5,203 bases of DNA. Source: Acidobacteriaceae bacterium. GTDB lineage: Bacteria; Acidobacteriota; Terriglobia; Terriglobales; Acidobacteriaceae. The notes under the pieces were generated by a model. It was not told where the DNA came from, made no database searches, and was given only the letters and a program-made list of their open reading frames with translations. The stretch lies in assembly GCA_003162255.1 (NCBI GenBank), contig PMMJ01000009.1:2641-7843 (forward strand), read 5' to 3'. Numbering within the stretch: the first letter of the stretch is position 1; each line of letters begins with the position of its first letter. Positions 1 to 5,203 of the stretch are shown in pieces. The translations under genes and the position numbers were made by a program.

Positions 1-16
1 GTCAAACTTCTACTGC

Positions 17-37
17 CTCCCCGGCAGAGCCGGGGGG
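17..37. repeat. GC-rich inverted repeat (stem-loop) upstream of the first gene
   Basis: Bases 19-25 (CCCCGGC) pair perfectly with 29-35 (GCCGGGG) around a 3-base AGA loop. The stem can extend by a T18-G36 wobble and a C17-G37 pair, giving nine pairs. It lies between the window edge and the first ATG, in the only non-coding stretch of any size here. No run of T follows (the next bases are TCTCCCTTCGT), so it is not a textbook intrinsic terminator. It could end transcription of an upstream gene, be a REP-like palindrome, or be the edge of a mobile element. I saw no second copy in the window. Confidence 0.7.
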
Positions 38-65
38 TCTCCCTTCGTACTAGACCGAGACGAAG

Positions 66-1136
66 ATGCAGATTTCACTCATTGTTCCGACTCGCAATCG
101 CGACCGCTCGCTCGTGCGAACCATGCAGTCAGTTGTCCAAACCGTATCCGGGCATACCGACGTTGAAGTTCTGGTTGTCGACAATGGTTCTACGGATCAC
201 ACAGCTGATTGCGTCCGTGAAATTGCGGAAAGGCATCCTCGGATGTTTTTGCGCTACTTTCATGATGCTATGCCTGGCCTGCTGACAGGTCGTCATCGTG
301 GTGCCAAGGAAGCGCGAGGGGAAATTCTGGCCTATTTGGATGACGATGTACTGCTAGGGCCGACTTGGCTAGAAGCGCTTGAAGACGCATTCGGTGATCC
401 GAGAGTGGGGCTGGTCGGAGGGCCTTCAGTGCCCCACTACGAAGTAGATCCGCCGCCCTGGTTGGGAAAACTATGGCGGGACTTCGACGGGGGCCGAACC
501 TGCGGTTCTTTGAGTCTCATTGAGTTGGGAAGCGTGAGCAAGCCGATGGATCCGTGCTATGTGTGGGGGCTAAATTTTTCAATTAGAAAGAAAGTGTTTC
601 ATGAGTGTGGTGGTTTTCATCCAGATTGCCTTCCCAAGTCGCTACAGCGCTATCAGGGAGATGGGGAAACTGGTTTGACCATGAAGATCAAGGAAAAGGG
701 AATTGCAGCTCTTTATCACCCAGGTGTTGCCGTGACCCACGTAATACCTGCCTCGCGATTGGCGCCTGAAGCATTCGAAGAGCGAGCGTTTTATCAAGGT
801 GTCTGTGATTCCTATACACGTATCCGTCGCGATCGCTTCATGCCTGCCCTGCGCCAGAAGTCATGGAAAGACCTCTTGCGGCCGGCCAAGTGGAATCTCG
901 AGCGTCAGATGATTTTACGCAACCCAACATCAGAAAACATTTGCTGCCTTATGGGCCGTGCCCACACGGCTGGCATGAAATTTCACCAAAATGAAGTATG
1001 CAAGGACCCAAAGCTATTCGAATGGGTCCTTAAGCCTGACTATCTTGACTACAGGCTACCGGATGGTTGGAAGAGATTATGCAAGTCAGCCAAGGGTGTG
1101 ATTCATGAAAGAACGCCTCAAACGTCTTGTACATGA
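66..1136 (+). CDS. Glycosyltransferase family 2 (GT-A fold)
   Basis: A complete 356-residue protein that should transfer a sugar from a nucleotide-activated donor to a growing glycan at the cytoplasmic side. The N-terminus ISLIVPTRNR (3-12) is the first strand of a GT2 GT-A fold. VVDNGSTD (37-44) is the nucleotide-binding region. LDDDV (91-95) is the DXD-type metal/donor motif. WGLNFSIRKKVF (167-178) is followed by a GGF turn (182-184), and GDGETG (198-203) sits where the acidic catalytic-base motif of GT2 enzymes is expected. Residues 240-356 form a basic, tryptophan-containing C-terminal extension with no obvious membrane helix. The start is well constrained: an in-frame TAG at 51-53 leaves ATG 66 as the only ATG, GTG or TTG before the conserved first strand. 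There is only a weak purine-rich stretch before it (GAGACGAAG) rather than a spaced Shine-Dalgarno. The 3' end overlaps the next ORF by 32 bases. Donor and acceptor are unknown. Confidence 0.93.
   Translation: MQISLIVPTRNRDRSLVRTMQSVVQTVSGHTDVEVLVVDNGSTDHTADCVREIAERHPRMFLRYFHDAMPGLLTGRHRGAKEARGEILAYLDDDVLLGPTWLEALEDAFGDPRVGLVGGPSVPHYEVDPPPWLGKLWRDFDGGRTCGSLSLIELGSVSKPMDPCYVWGLNFSIRKKVFHECGGFHPDCLPKSLQRYQGDGETGLTMKIKEKGIAALYHPGVAVTHVIPASRLAPEAFEERAFYQGVCDSYTRIRRDRFMPALRQKSWKDLLRPAKWNLERQMILRNPTSENICCLMGRAHTAGMKFHQNEVCKDPKLFEWVLKPDYLDYRLPDGWKRLCKSAKGVIHERTPQTSCT
1092..1098 (+). promoter_or_regulatory. Candidate ribosome binding site for the small ORF at 1105
   Basis: AAGGGTG ends six bases before ATG 1105, inside the 3' end of the preceding glycosyltransferase gene. 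It is the most Shine-Dalgarno-like sequence in front of any start in this window. The other starts (66, 1304, 2521, 4011, 5047) lack a clear one. This favours real translation of the small ORF, although a match this short can arise by chance. Confidence 0.4.
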
Positions 1137-1311
1137 TGTGGGATCTCACCTCGTCCGGCGGCGGCACTTACCTTGTCTCCTGCCTGATGCGCGACCATTG
1201 GCTTCCACAAAGGCTGTCATAGCACTCACGATGCTCGAATTGCAGTCCGGAGTTCGCTCGCACAAGGTACTCCCTCTATTGCGTGCCGTAACCGGCTCCA
1301 ACCGTGCCTAA
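1105..1311 (+). CDS. Small ORF of unknown function bridging two glycosyltransferase genes
   Basis: A 68-residue ORF that I do not recognise. It fills the 167-base gap between two glycosyltransferase genes, overlapping the upstream gene by 32 bases and the downstream GTG start by 8. A Shine-Dalgarno-like AAGGGTG precedes its ATG. The product is basic and probably helical. It starts with an amphipathic KERLKRLVHDVG (2-13), then an arginine cluster RRR (18-20) and two proline/leucine-containing turns. A second helical part follows (about 35-63, with TMLELQSGV at 42-50). It has no signal peptide, no hydrophobic run long enough for a membrane span, and no cysteine motif. It may be a genuine small protein, or the leftover front end of a larger gene (its N-terminus resembles that of the partial gene at 5047) kept because it couples translation to the next gene. 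No other reading of this gap looks better. Confidence 0.45.
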   Translation: MKERLKRLVHDVGSHLVRRRHLPCLLPDARPLASTKAVIALTMLELQSGVRSHKVLPLLRAVTGSNRA

Positions 1312-2524
1312 AAATATCCTCCTAGTGCGCGATAGAGATTTCTTTCTCCACGTTTTCCAGATGGCGGAGCTTCTTACAGCCGCCGGACACAGGGTGACCG
1401 TTCTGAATACTTATTCGCAGGACATAGAGCCGCTCTATCAAGATCTGATCGAAAAGACCCGTGCGCTAGGAGTGCGCTGTTTACTGGTCCGGGATGAGCG
1501 CCTGGAGCCAGGCACGATTCGTGCCAGATTGAAATCTTTGGTCTTAAGGTGCAGGATTGGCCTGAAAAACTCGGTTATCACCAAGTCTAAGATTCGTGCC
1601 GCGCGGACACTTCTGTGTGCTGAGCAATTCGACACGATCATCGCCTATGATCCCGTCTCGCTTTTTCTAGCTTGCCGGCTTTTTCCCAACGCATTGAACA
1701 AAATCATCGATTACCGCATCGAAGTGATCGAGGAAGGCCACCCGTCATTTCAATCTAGCCCAACTGTGCGAAGTTTTGTTGATTTTGAACGCAAAGTATT
1801 GACGCGGCTCAACGCCTTACTGATCCAAGACCGCTACCGTGCGGCCTTGTTGCTGAAAAATTCGACGCAAGATGCCCGTGGCGTGAAGGTGATTCACTTT
1901 CCCGTTTCGGTGCGGGGCCCTGCGTGCAAAGCACAAGCGAGGGGACTCTATGACATCATTCTGCAAGAGAACGTTCGCACGCGGATTCTATTCTTCGGAG
2001 GGCTCTGGTCTCCGAACCTTTTAGAACAATTGCATAACGTCTCGGAGCGGCTGGCAGAAGATGAGGTTTTAATTATCCATGGCGGCCGGGGGACAGTTAA
2101 CGCTGACGAGGTCGTATCGAAAAACTTAATTGTGGTTCGGCGACCCGTTGCGTTTGAACACCTTGATGAGTTGATTTCGTCGGCCCACATAGGACTCGCG
2201 TTATATCCTGAGAGAGATCCTAATTCTCGCTACACAGCCTATTCGTCCGAAAAAATCGCGCGCTACACGAAAGCCGGGCTTCCATTCATCGCATTTGCCA
2301 ACGAGGATTATGAATATCTTCGTAAGATGACAGGATGCTGTGTTCTGGTGACCTCGTACGAGCAGGTACCGGACGCGATCAAAGAAATTCGCGAAAATTA
2401 CGAGCGGTATCGACGCAACGCTTTCCGAGCTTTCCAGAAGATATATGACATTGAAATTGCTTCACGTGACCTCGTTGAGTTCTTGGCGGGCCCACAGCGC
2501 GAACTTGTTTCTATCCTTAAATGA
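1304..2524 (+). CDS. Glycosyltransferase, GT-B fold (GT4-like)
   Basis: A complete 406-residue protein, about the usual length for a single-chain GT-B enzyme. The N-terminal Rossmann half starts at KNILLVRDRDF (3-13), followed by an AELLTAAGHRVTVL helix-strand (21-34) typical of GT4-type acceptor domains. The C-terminal donor domain starts near RILFFGGLW (227-235). It continues through LIIHGG (256-261), a segment at 280-300 resembling the part that precedes the donor pocket, and SSEKIARYTKAGLPFIA (314-330). The last of these is the counterpart of the 'K-x-x-E-Y-x-A-x-G-x-P-V-I-A' region of GT4 enzymes. The start is GTG: an in-frame TAA at 1289-1291 excludes anything longer, and later starts would cut the first strand. 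There is no Shine-Dalgarno, so initiation probably depends on coupling with the overlapping small ORF. The stop overlaps the next start as ATGA. It likely adds a sugar in the same glycan pathway; the donor is unknown and family placement beyond GT-B is inference. Confidence 0.87.
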   Translation: MPKNILLVRDRDFFLHVFQMAELLTAAGHRVTVLNTYSQDIEPLYQDLIEKTRALGVRCLLVRDERLEPGTIRARLKSLVLRCRIGLKNSVITKSKIRAARTLLCAEQFDTIIAYDPVSLFLACRLFPNALNKIIDYRIEVIEEGHPSFQSSPTVRSFVDFERKVLTRLNALLIQDRYRAALLLKNSTQDARGVKVIHFPVSVRGPACKAQARGLYDIILQENVRTRILFFGGLWSPNLLEQLHNVSERLAEDEVLIIHGGRGTVNADEVVSKNLIVVRRPVAFEHLDELISSAHIGLALYPERDPNSRYTAYSSEKIARYTKAGLPFIAFANEDYEYLRKMTGCCVLVTSYEQVPDAIKEIRENYERYRRNAFRAFQKIYDIEIASRDLVEFLAGPQRELVSILK

Positions 2525-4008
2525 GCGAGATCAGATCGAGGATCAAACAAGCCGGCAGGAGAGCGCGCGGGTATTTCGAGCATGCCATGCTTAGCCGACG
2601 CGAGTCCGGCCCCAAGCCCAGTTGGTTCGAACTGGCGTGCAGCTTCGTTCCTTGGTGGCGCTCTTTTGAGGCGGAGGAGGAGCTAACCAAACACTCCCTC
2701 CCTTGGATCACTTTCCCGGCGGTTAGCTTTTTGAGACGGTCTTTGCGGCCGTATTGGCGCGTTTTTGAATTCGGAAGCGGAGCCTCCACTGTATTCTTTG
2801 CACTCCGGTGTCGCGAGGTTTACGCGGTCGAGCATGACATTGTGTGGGCGGAAAAGGTCCAAAGGTCGCTTGATAGCCTGAGTATTGTGAACTGCCGGTT
2901 GCGTCATATCGAAGCGGAAATGAAGCTGGTTTCGTTGGATTTGGCAGACCGTCTTCGGTACAGATCGAAGTGCGAACGGTGGGCGGGCTGCTCTTTCGAA
3001 AGCTATGTGAGGAGCATTGACGATCACGCCGATCGGTCATTGGATCTCGTGGTGGTGGATGGTCGAGCTCGGGAGGCTTGTTTGCGGCACGCGATAAGCA
3101 AGGTGAGTCCGGGAGGAATGCTGGTCCTGGACAACAGTGAGCGGGCCAGGTATCAGGCGGCTATGAGTGAGGTTCCGAATAATTGGTTCCGGCTCGAATT
3201 TCCTGGTCCATGTGCACGGACCGAGTTTTTCACCAAGACAACTGTCTGGATTGTTCCCGAAGGCCCGCTCGCTAAAGAAAGCATGGCACAGCAGACTAAG
3301 ACAGCTAGTGGCGATAAGGGGGCGCGCATTCGGCATTTGCTTGCGCTGGCGTTCAAACAGCGCAGATGTCCCTTTTGCGGCTGGTTTGGATACCGCTTCG
3401 GACCCTTCGGCAACAAGATGACCTATCGCGCGGATGCCCAGTGCCCCATCTGTGGTTCGCTAGAGCGTCATCGCGCGGTGTTCCTTCTGCTCAAAGATAA
3501 GATCTCCCCGAATCAGAAAGTGCTGCACGCGGCGCCGGAGCCACTGATGATCTCGTGGCTCGTCTCGCTGTCCTGCGAGTACCTCAACTTCGACTTGTAC
3601 AATCCAGCCATGCGCCAAATGGACATCACACAAATCGAGTTGCCGGACGGCTGCATGACTCTGGTGTGGTGTTCGCATGTGCTTGAGCATGTTCCAAACG
3701 ACCGCAAGGCCTTATCGGAGATTTTCCGAGTTCTTACACCGGGCGGGTTGCTCGTGTTGCAGGTACCGATCCGAGGCGATACGACTTACGAGGACGCCGC
3801 TGTCGTGAGCGAAGCCGACCGGCGGGAAAAGTTCCTGCAGGAAGATCACGTCCGGCTCTACGGATTAGACCTTAAGGGGCGTGTTGAGGAGTGCGGCTTC
3901 GAGTGCGAGATACTCTCGACCCTACAACTTCCCGAAGCGGAACAGATATTGTACGCGCTTAAAACGGCGCTTTACCGAGAGGTGTTTGTCTGTCGCAAGC
4001 CAGCCTAA
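2521..4008 (+). CDS. Two-domain SAM methyltransferase fusion with internal zinc ribbon
   Basis: A 495-residue protein with two class I methyltransferase domains. Domain 1 (about 60-245) has SAM motif I FEFGSGAST (82-90), an acidic residue after the second strand in YAVEHD (101-106), LDLVVVDG (174-181) and the post-motif VSPGGMLVLDNS (195-206). A linker rich in polar residues (about 246-275) leads to a zinc ribbon with C283, C286, C308 and C311, then SLERHR (313-318). Domain 2 (about 330-495) has VLHAAPEP (334-341) in place of the glycine-rich motif I, then LVWCSHVLEHVPND (381-394), VLTPGGLLVLQVPI (404-417) and HVRLYGLD (443-450). Domain 2 plus ribbon resembles stand-alone methyltransferases I know from polysaccharide loci; domain 1 resembles small methyltransferases of such loci too. 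The ATGA overlap with the upstream stop supports the start. Likely substrates are glycan sugars or chain ends, which is inference. No frameshift or stop separates the halves, so the fusion appears genuine. Confidence 0.88.
   Translation: MSEIRSRIKQAGRRARGYFEHAMLSRRESGPKPSWFELACSFVPWWRSFEAEEELTKHSLPWITFPAVSFLRRSLRPYWRVFEFGSGASTVFFALRCREVYAVEHDIVWAEKVQRSLDSLSIVNCRLRHIEAEMKLVSLDLADRLRYRSKCERWAGCSFESYVRSIDDHADRSLDLVVVDGRAREACLRHAISKVSPGGMLVLDNSERARYQAAMSEVPNNWFRLEFPGPCARTEFFTKTTVWIVPEGPLAKESMAQQTKTASGDKGARIRHLLALAFKQRRCPFCGWFGYRFGPFGNKMTYRADAQCPICGSLERHRAVFLLLKDKISPNQKVLHAAPEPLMISWLVSLSCEYLNFDLYNPAMRQMDITQIELPDGCMTLVWCSHVLEHVPNDRKALSEIFRVLTPGGLLVLQVPIRGDTTYEDAAVVSEADRREKFLQEDHVRLYGLDLKGRVEECGFECEILSTLQLPEAEQILYALKTALYREVFVCRKPA
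3283..3285 (+). other. In-frame internal ATG at the domain boundary (possible second start)
   Basis: Met255 lies in the linker between the two methyltransferase domains, about 28 residues before the first zinc-ribbon cysteine. That is roughly where a stand-alone version of the second domain would start. The purine-rich AAAGAAA lies a few bases upstream (3274-3280) but is not a clear Shine-Dalgarno. It could be a relic of two formerly separate genes or a working internal start; nothing in the sequence decides this. Confidence 0.25.
3367..3453 (+). other. Zinc-ribbon segment inside the methyltransferase fusion
   Basis: Codons 283-311 encode two CPxC knuckles, CPFCG and CPICG, 21 residues apart (C-x2-C-x21-C-x2-C), followed by the SLERHR segment. 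Four cysteines in this spacing normally bind one structural zinc ion. It sits directly before the second methyltransferase domain and probably belongs to that domain's family architecture rather than being a separate insertion. Confidence 0.75.
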
Positions 4009-4010
4009 GT

Positions 4011-5063
4011 ATGACCGGGCTGCCTGTTGTTTCCGTCATTACCCCTACTCGGAACCGGCTGAAGCTTCTTTGTGAAACGATGGACTCGGTAGCAGCGCAA
4101 AGCTTCGATGCTTGGGAGCACATCATCGTGGACGACGGCTCGGACGATGGCACAGCCGAGGAAGTCGCGTTTCGGGCTAAGTCAGATCCACGTATCCGCT
4201 ATCTCCAGCGGACTGGAGACAAATCCGGCGCCAATGTCTGTCGCAACATCGGCATCCTCCAATGCCGCGCGGACCTCATCGTCTTCCTCGATTCCGATGA
4301 CTTGCTTCGTCCGCGATGCCTTGAGCGGCGCGTCGAGATCATGCAGCGGAATTCGGTCCTGGACTTCGCCGTTTTCCGTGCAGGTATTTTTGTAAAGTCA
4401 GTGGGTGACCTGATGCGCCTGTATCATCCGCAGAGTCCGGGCGATAATTTATTGCGCTTCTTGACTCATGAGTGCCCGTGGCAAACTTCGGGTCCGATCT
4501 GGCGCCGCAGGTTTCTTAGCGAGATTGGGTGCTTCGACGAGACGTTGCTAAGCATGCAGGACTTGGAGCTGCATGTGCGCGCGCTGTCGGCTCGCGCCAG
4601 GTATGTCTGCTTCCCTGATGTAGATCACGACATCCGAGGGCAGGATGACGCAACTAAGACAAGCGTGCGCCATTATAAGGATCCGGCTTATATTGAAGCA
4701 GCCGAGAAGGTGCAAGCGAAGCTTTTCGATACGGTTGCGACTAGTGGCCTGCTCACATGGAGCCGGCGGCGAGCACTTCTGGGACTTAGATTCGGGGCGG
4801 CCGAATCCTGGGTGCGGTCGAGGCGATTCGGCCGGGCTGTGCGTGTATGGAACAGGGGCTGTGCTCGACAACAAGCTCCCCTGCATTTGCAGATTGCGGG
4901 TCTATTGATGCTTTGTGCAGCGCGACTGGGCGCAAGGGAGGACGGACTTTGCTGGCGGCTGGTCAACAAATGGAAGGGCTGGTCGCGTTTCCGGCAGGAG
5001 CCGTCGCTACTAGAACAGGCGAATGCGAGTTCGTCCAAGATTTCGAATGGCTGCGCAACTTAA
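4011..5063 (+). CDS. Glycosyltransferase family 2 (GT-A fold)
   Basis: A complete 350-residue GT2 protein, distinct from the first one. Key motifs are VSVITPTRNR (7-16), HIIVDDGSDDGT (37-48), GANVCRNIG (73-81) and the DXD-type FLDSDD (92-97). CPWQTSGPIWRR (155-166) and GCFDE (173-177) follow, then MQDLEL (182-187), whose acidic residues occupy the usual catalytic-base position. This layout is typical of enzymes that add single sugars to lipid-linked or protein-linked glycans. Residues 245-325 form an arginine- and alanine-rich helical C-terminal part with a moderately hydrophobic stretch (294-305) that is too weak to call a membrane anchor. The start lies 2 bases after the preceding stop (TAA-GT-ATG) with no clear Shine-Dalgarno, so translation is probably coupled. 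The 3' end overlaps the next ORF by 17 bases. Donor and acceptor are unknown. Confidence 0.93.
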   Translation: MTGLPVVSVITPTRNRLKLLCETMDSVAAQSFDAWEHIIVDDGSDDGTAEEVAFRAKSDPRIRYLQRTGDKSGANVCRNIGILQCRADLIVFLDSDDLLRPRCLERRVEIMQRNSVLDFAVFRAGIFVKSVGDLMRLYHPQSPGDNLLRFLTHECPWQTSGPIWRRRFLSEIGCFDETLLSMQDLELHVRALSARARYVCFPDVDHDIRGQDDATKTSVRHYKDPAYIEAAEKVQAKLFDTVATSGLLTWSRRRALLGLRFGAAESWVRSRRFGRAVRVWNRGCARQQAPLHLQIAGLLMLCAARLGAREDGLCWRLVNKWKGWSRFRQEPSLLEQANASSSKISNGCAT

Positions 5064-5203
5064 ACAACGCCTGCTCCACTTGCTCGGACTTGGCAACCCG
5101 GCGCACCCTTACGCGATTCGTGCGCATCGACTGCGACGGAGCATCCTGCGATCCGACGAACGCATGCGGACCGACTACCTACACATAACGACAACACCAA
5201 AAT
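5047..5203 (+). CDS. Start of a further gene, cut by the window end (product unknown)
   Basis: From ATG 5047 a reading frame stays open for 52 codons to the window edge, so only the N-terminus is seen. It starts inside the preceding glycosyltransferase gene (17-base overlap), matching the packing of the other junctions, and its third codon positions are mostly G or C. The visible protein is basic: a leucine-rich amphipathic start AAQLKQRLLHLLGLG (2-16), then an arginine-rich part with HRLRRSILR (28-36). No catalytic motif is reached and no Shine-Dalgarno is evident. The N-terminal pattern resembles the small ORF at 1105 (KRLVHDVG versus QRLLHLLG). By context it is likely another glycan-processing gene (transferase or methyltransferase), but this is inference only. 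Confidence 0.6.
   Translation, partial: MAAQLKQRLLHLLGLGNPAHPYAIRAHRLRRSILRSDERMRTDYLHITTTPK

Noticed and set aside
17..45. Classical rho-independent terminator
   Set aside because: The stem is strong but the following bases are a mixed C/T stretch and not a T-run, so it is listed only as an inverted repeat.
3..53. Tail of an upstream gene ending at TAG 51-53
   Set aside because: The frame is open from the window edge but runs straight through the palindrome, and at 16 codons it gives no recognisable sequence. It cannot be supported, though it is not excluded.
1105..1311. Toxin or antitoxin reading of the 68-codon ORF
   Set aside because: There is no partner gene, no known toxin or antitoxin motif and no operator-like repeat upstream; small size and basic charge alone are not enough.
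2683..3040. Two overlapping minus-strand ORFs of 105-114 codons opposite the first methyltransferase domain
   Set aside because: They lie opposite a region with clear methyltransferase motifs, show no recognisable domain, and are explained by the GC-rich codon pattern of the real gene.
2521..4008. Sequencing error joining two separate methyltransferase genes
   Set aside because: Both domains and the linker are in one frame without stops, and no lost stop or frameshift site is visible near codon 250. It cannot be fully excluded without reads.
4548..5038. Minus-strand ORFs of 112 and 116 codons opposite the second GT2 gene
   Set aside because: Low-complexity arginine/serine/proline-rich translations antisense to a well-supported GT2 gene; typical shadow ORFs.
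4847..5188. A 113-codon plus-strand ORF crossing the end of the second GT2 gene
   Set aside because: It is out of frame with the GT2 gene for over 200 bases and has no recognisable motif. The frame starting at ATG 5047 is a better reading of the region after 5063.

Overview
The window is a tightly packed, single-strand (+) stretch of a bacterial surface-polysaccharide or glycan-modification locus. I read five complete coding regions and one partial one: glycosyltransferase (GT2), small ORF, glycosyltransferase (GT-B fold), double methyltransferase, glycosyltransferase (GT2), and the start of another gene cut by the window edge. No tRNA, rRNA, CRISPR array, transposase gene or clear promoter was recognised. 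The source looks like a mid-to-high GC bacterium, with GTG as well as ATG starts and few Shine-Dalgarno sequences. Nothing in the window fixes the phylum, so I do not assign one.

Layout: bases 1-65 are the only substantial non-coding DNA and contain a strong GC-rich stem-loop (17-37). The first GT2 gene (66-1136) overlaps a 68-codon ORF (1105-1311), which overlaps the GTG start of a GT-B glycosyltransferase (1304-2524). That gene shares an ATGA stop/start with a 495-residue protein (2521-4008), which joins two class I SAM methyltransferase domains around a four-cysteine zinc ribbon. After a 2-base gap comes a second GT2 gene (4011-5063). Its last 17 bases overlap the start of a further reading frame that stays open to the window end (5047-5203).

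How the genes may work together: the overlaps or near-contact at every gene junction imply one transcript with translational coupling. Three glycosyltransferases and two methyltransferase domains in a row suggest stepwise assembly of an oligosaccharide or polysaccharide repeat at the cytoplasmic face of the membrane, with methylation of sugars or of a chain end. The sugar donors, acceptors and methylation sites cannot be read from the sequence. Flippase, polymerase or export genes are not in view and would lie outside this window.

The most notable items are the methyltransferase-zinc ribbon-methyltransferase fusion and the unexplained 68-codon ORF that bridges two glycosyltransferase genes. 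I do not see convincing evidence of an entirely new system here.
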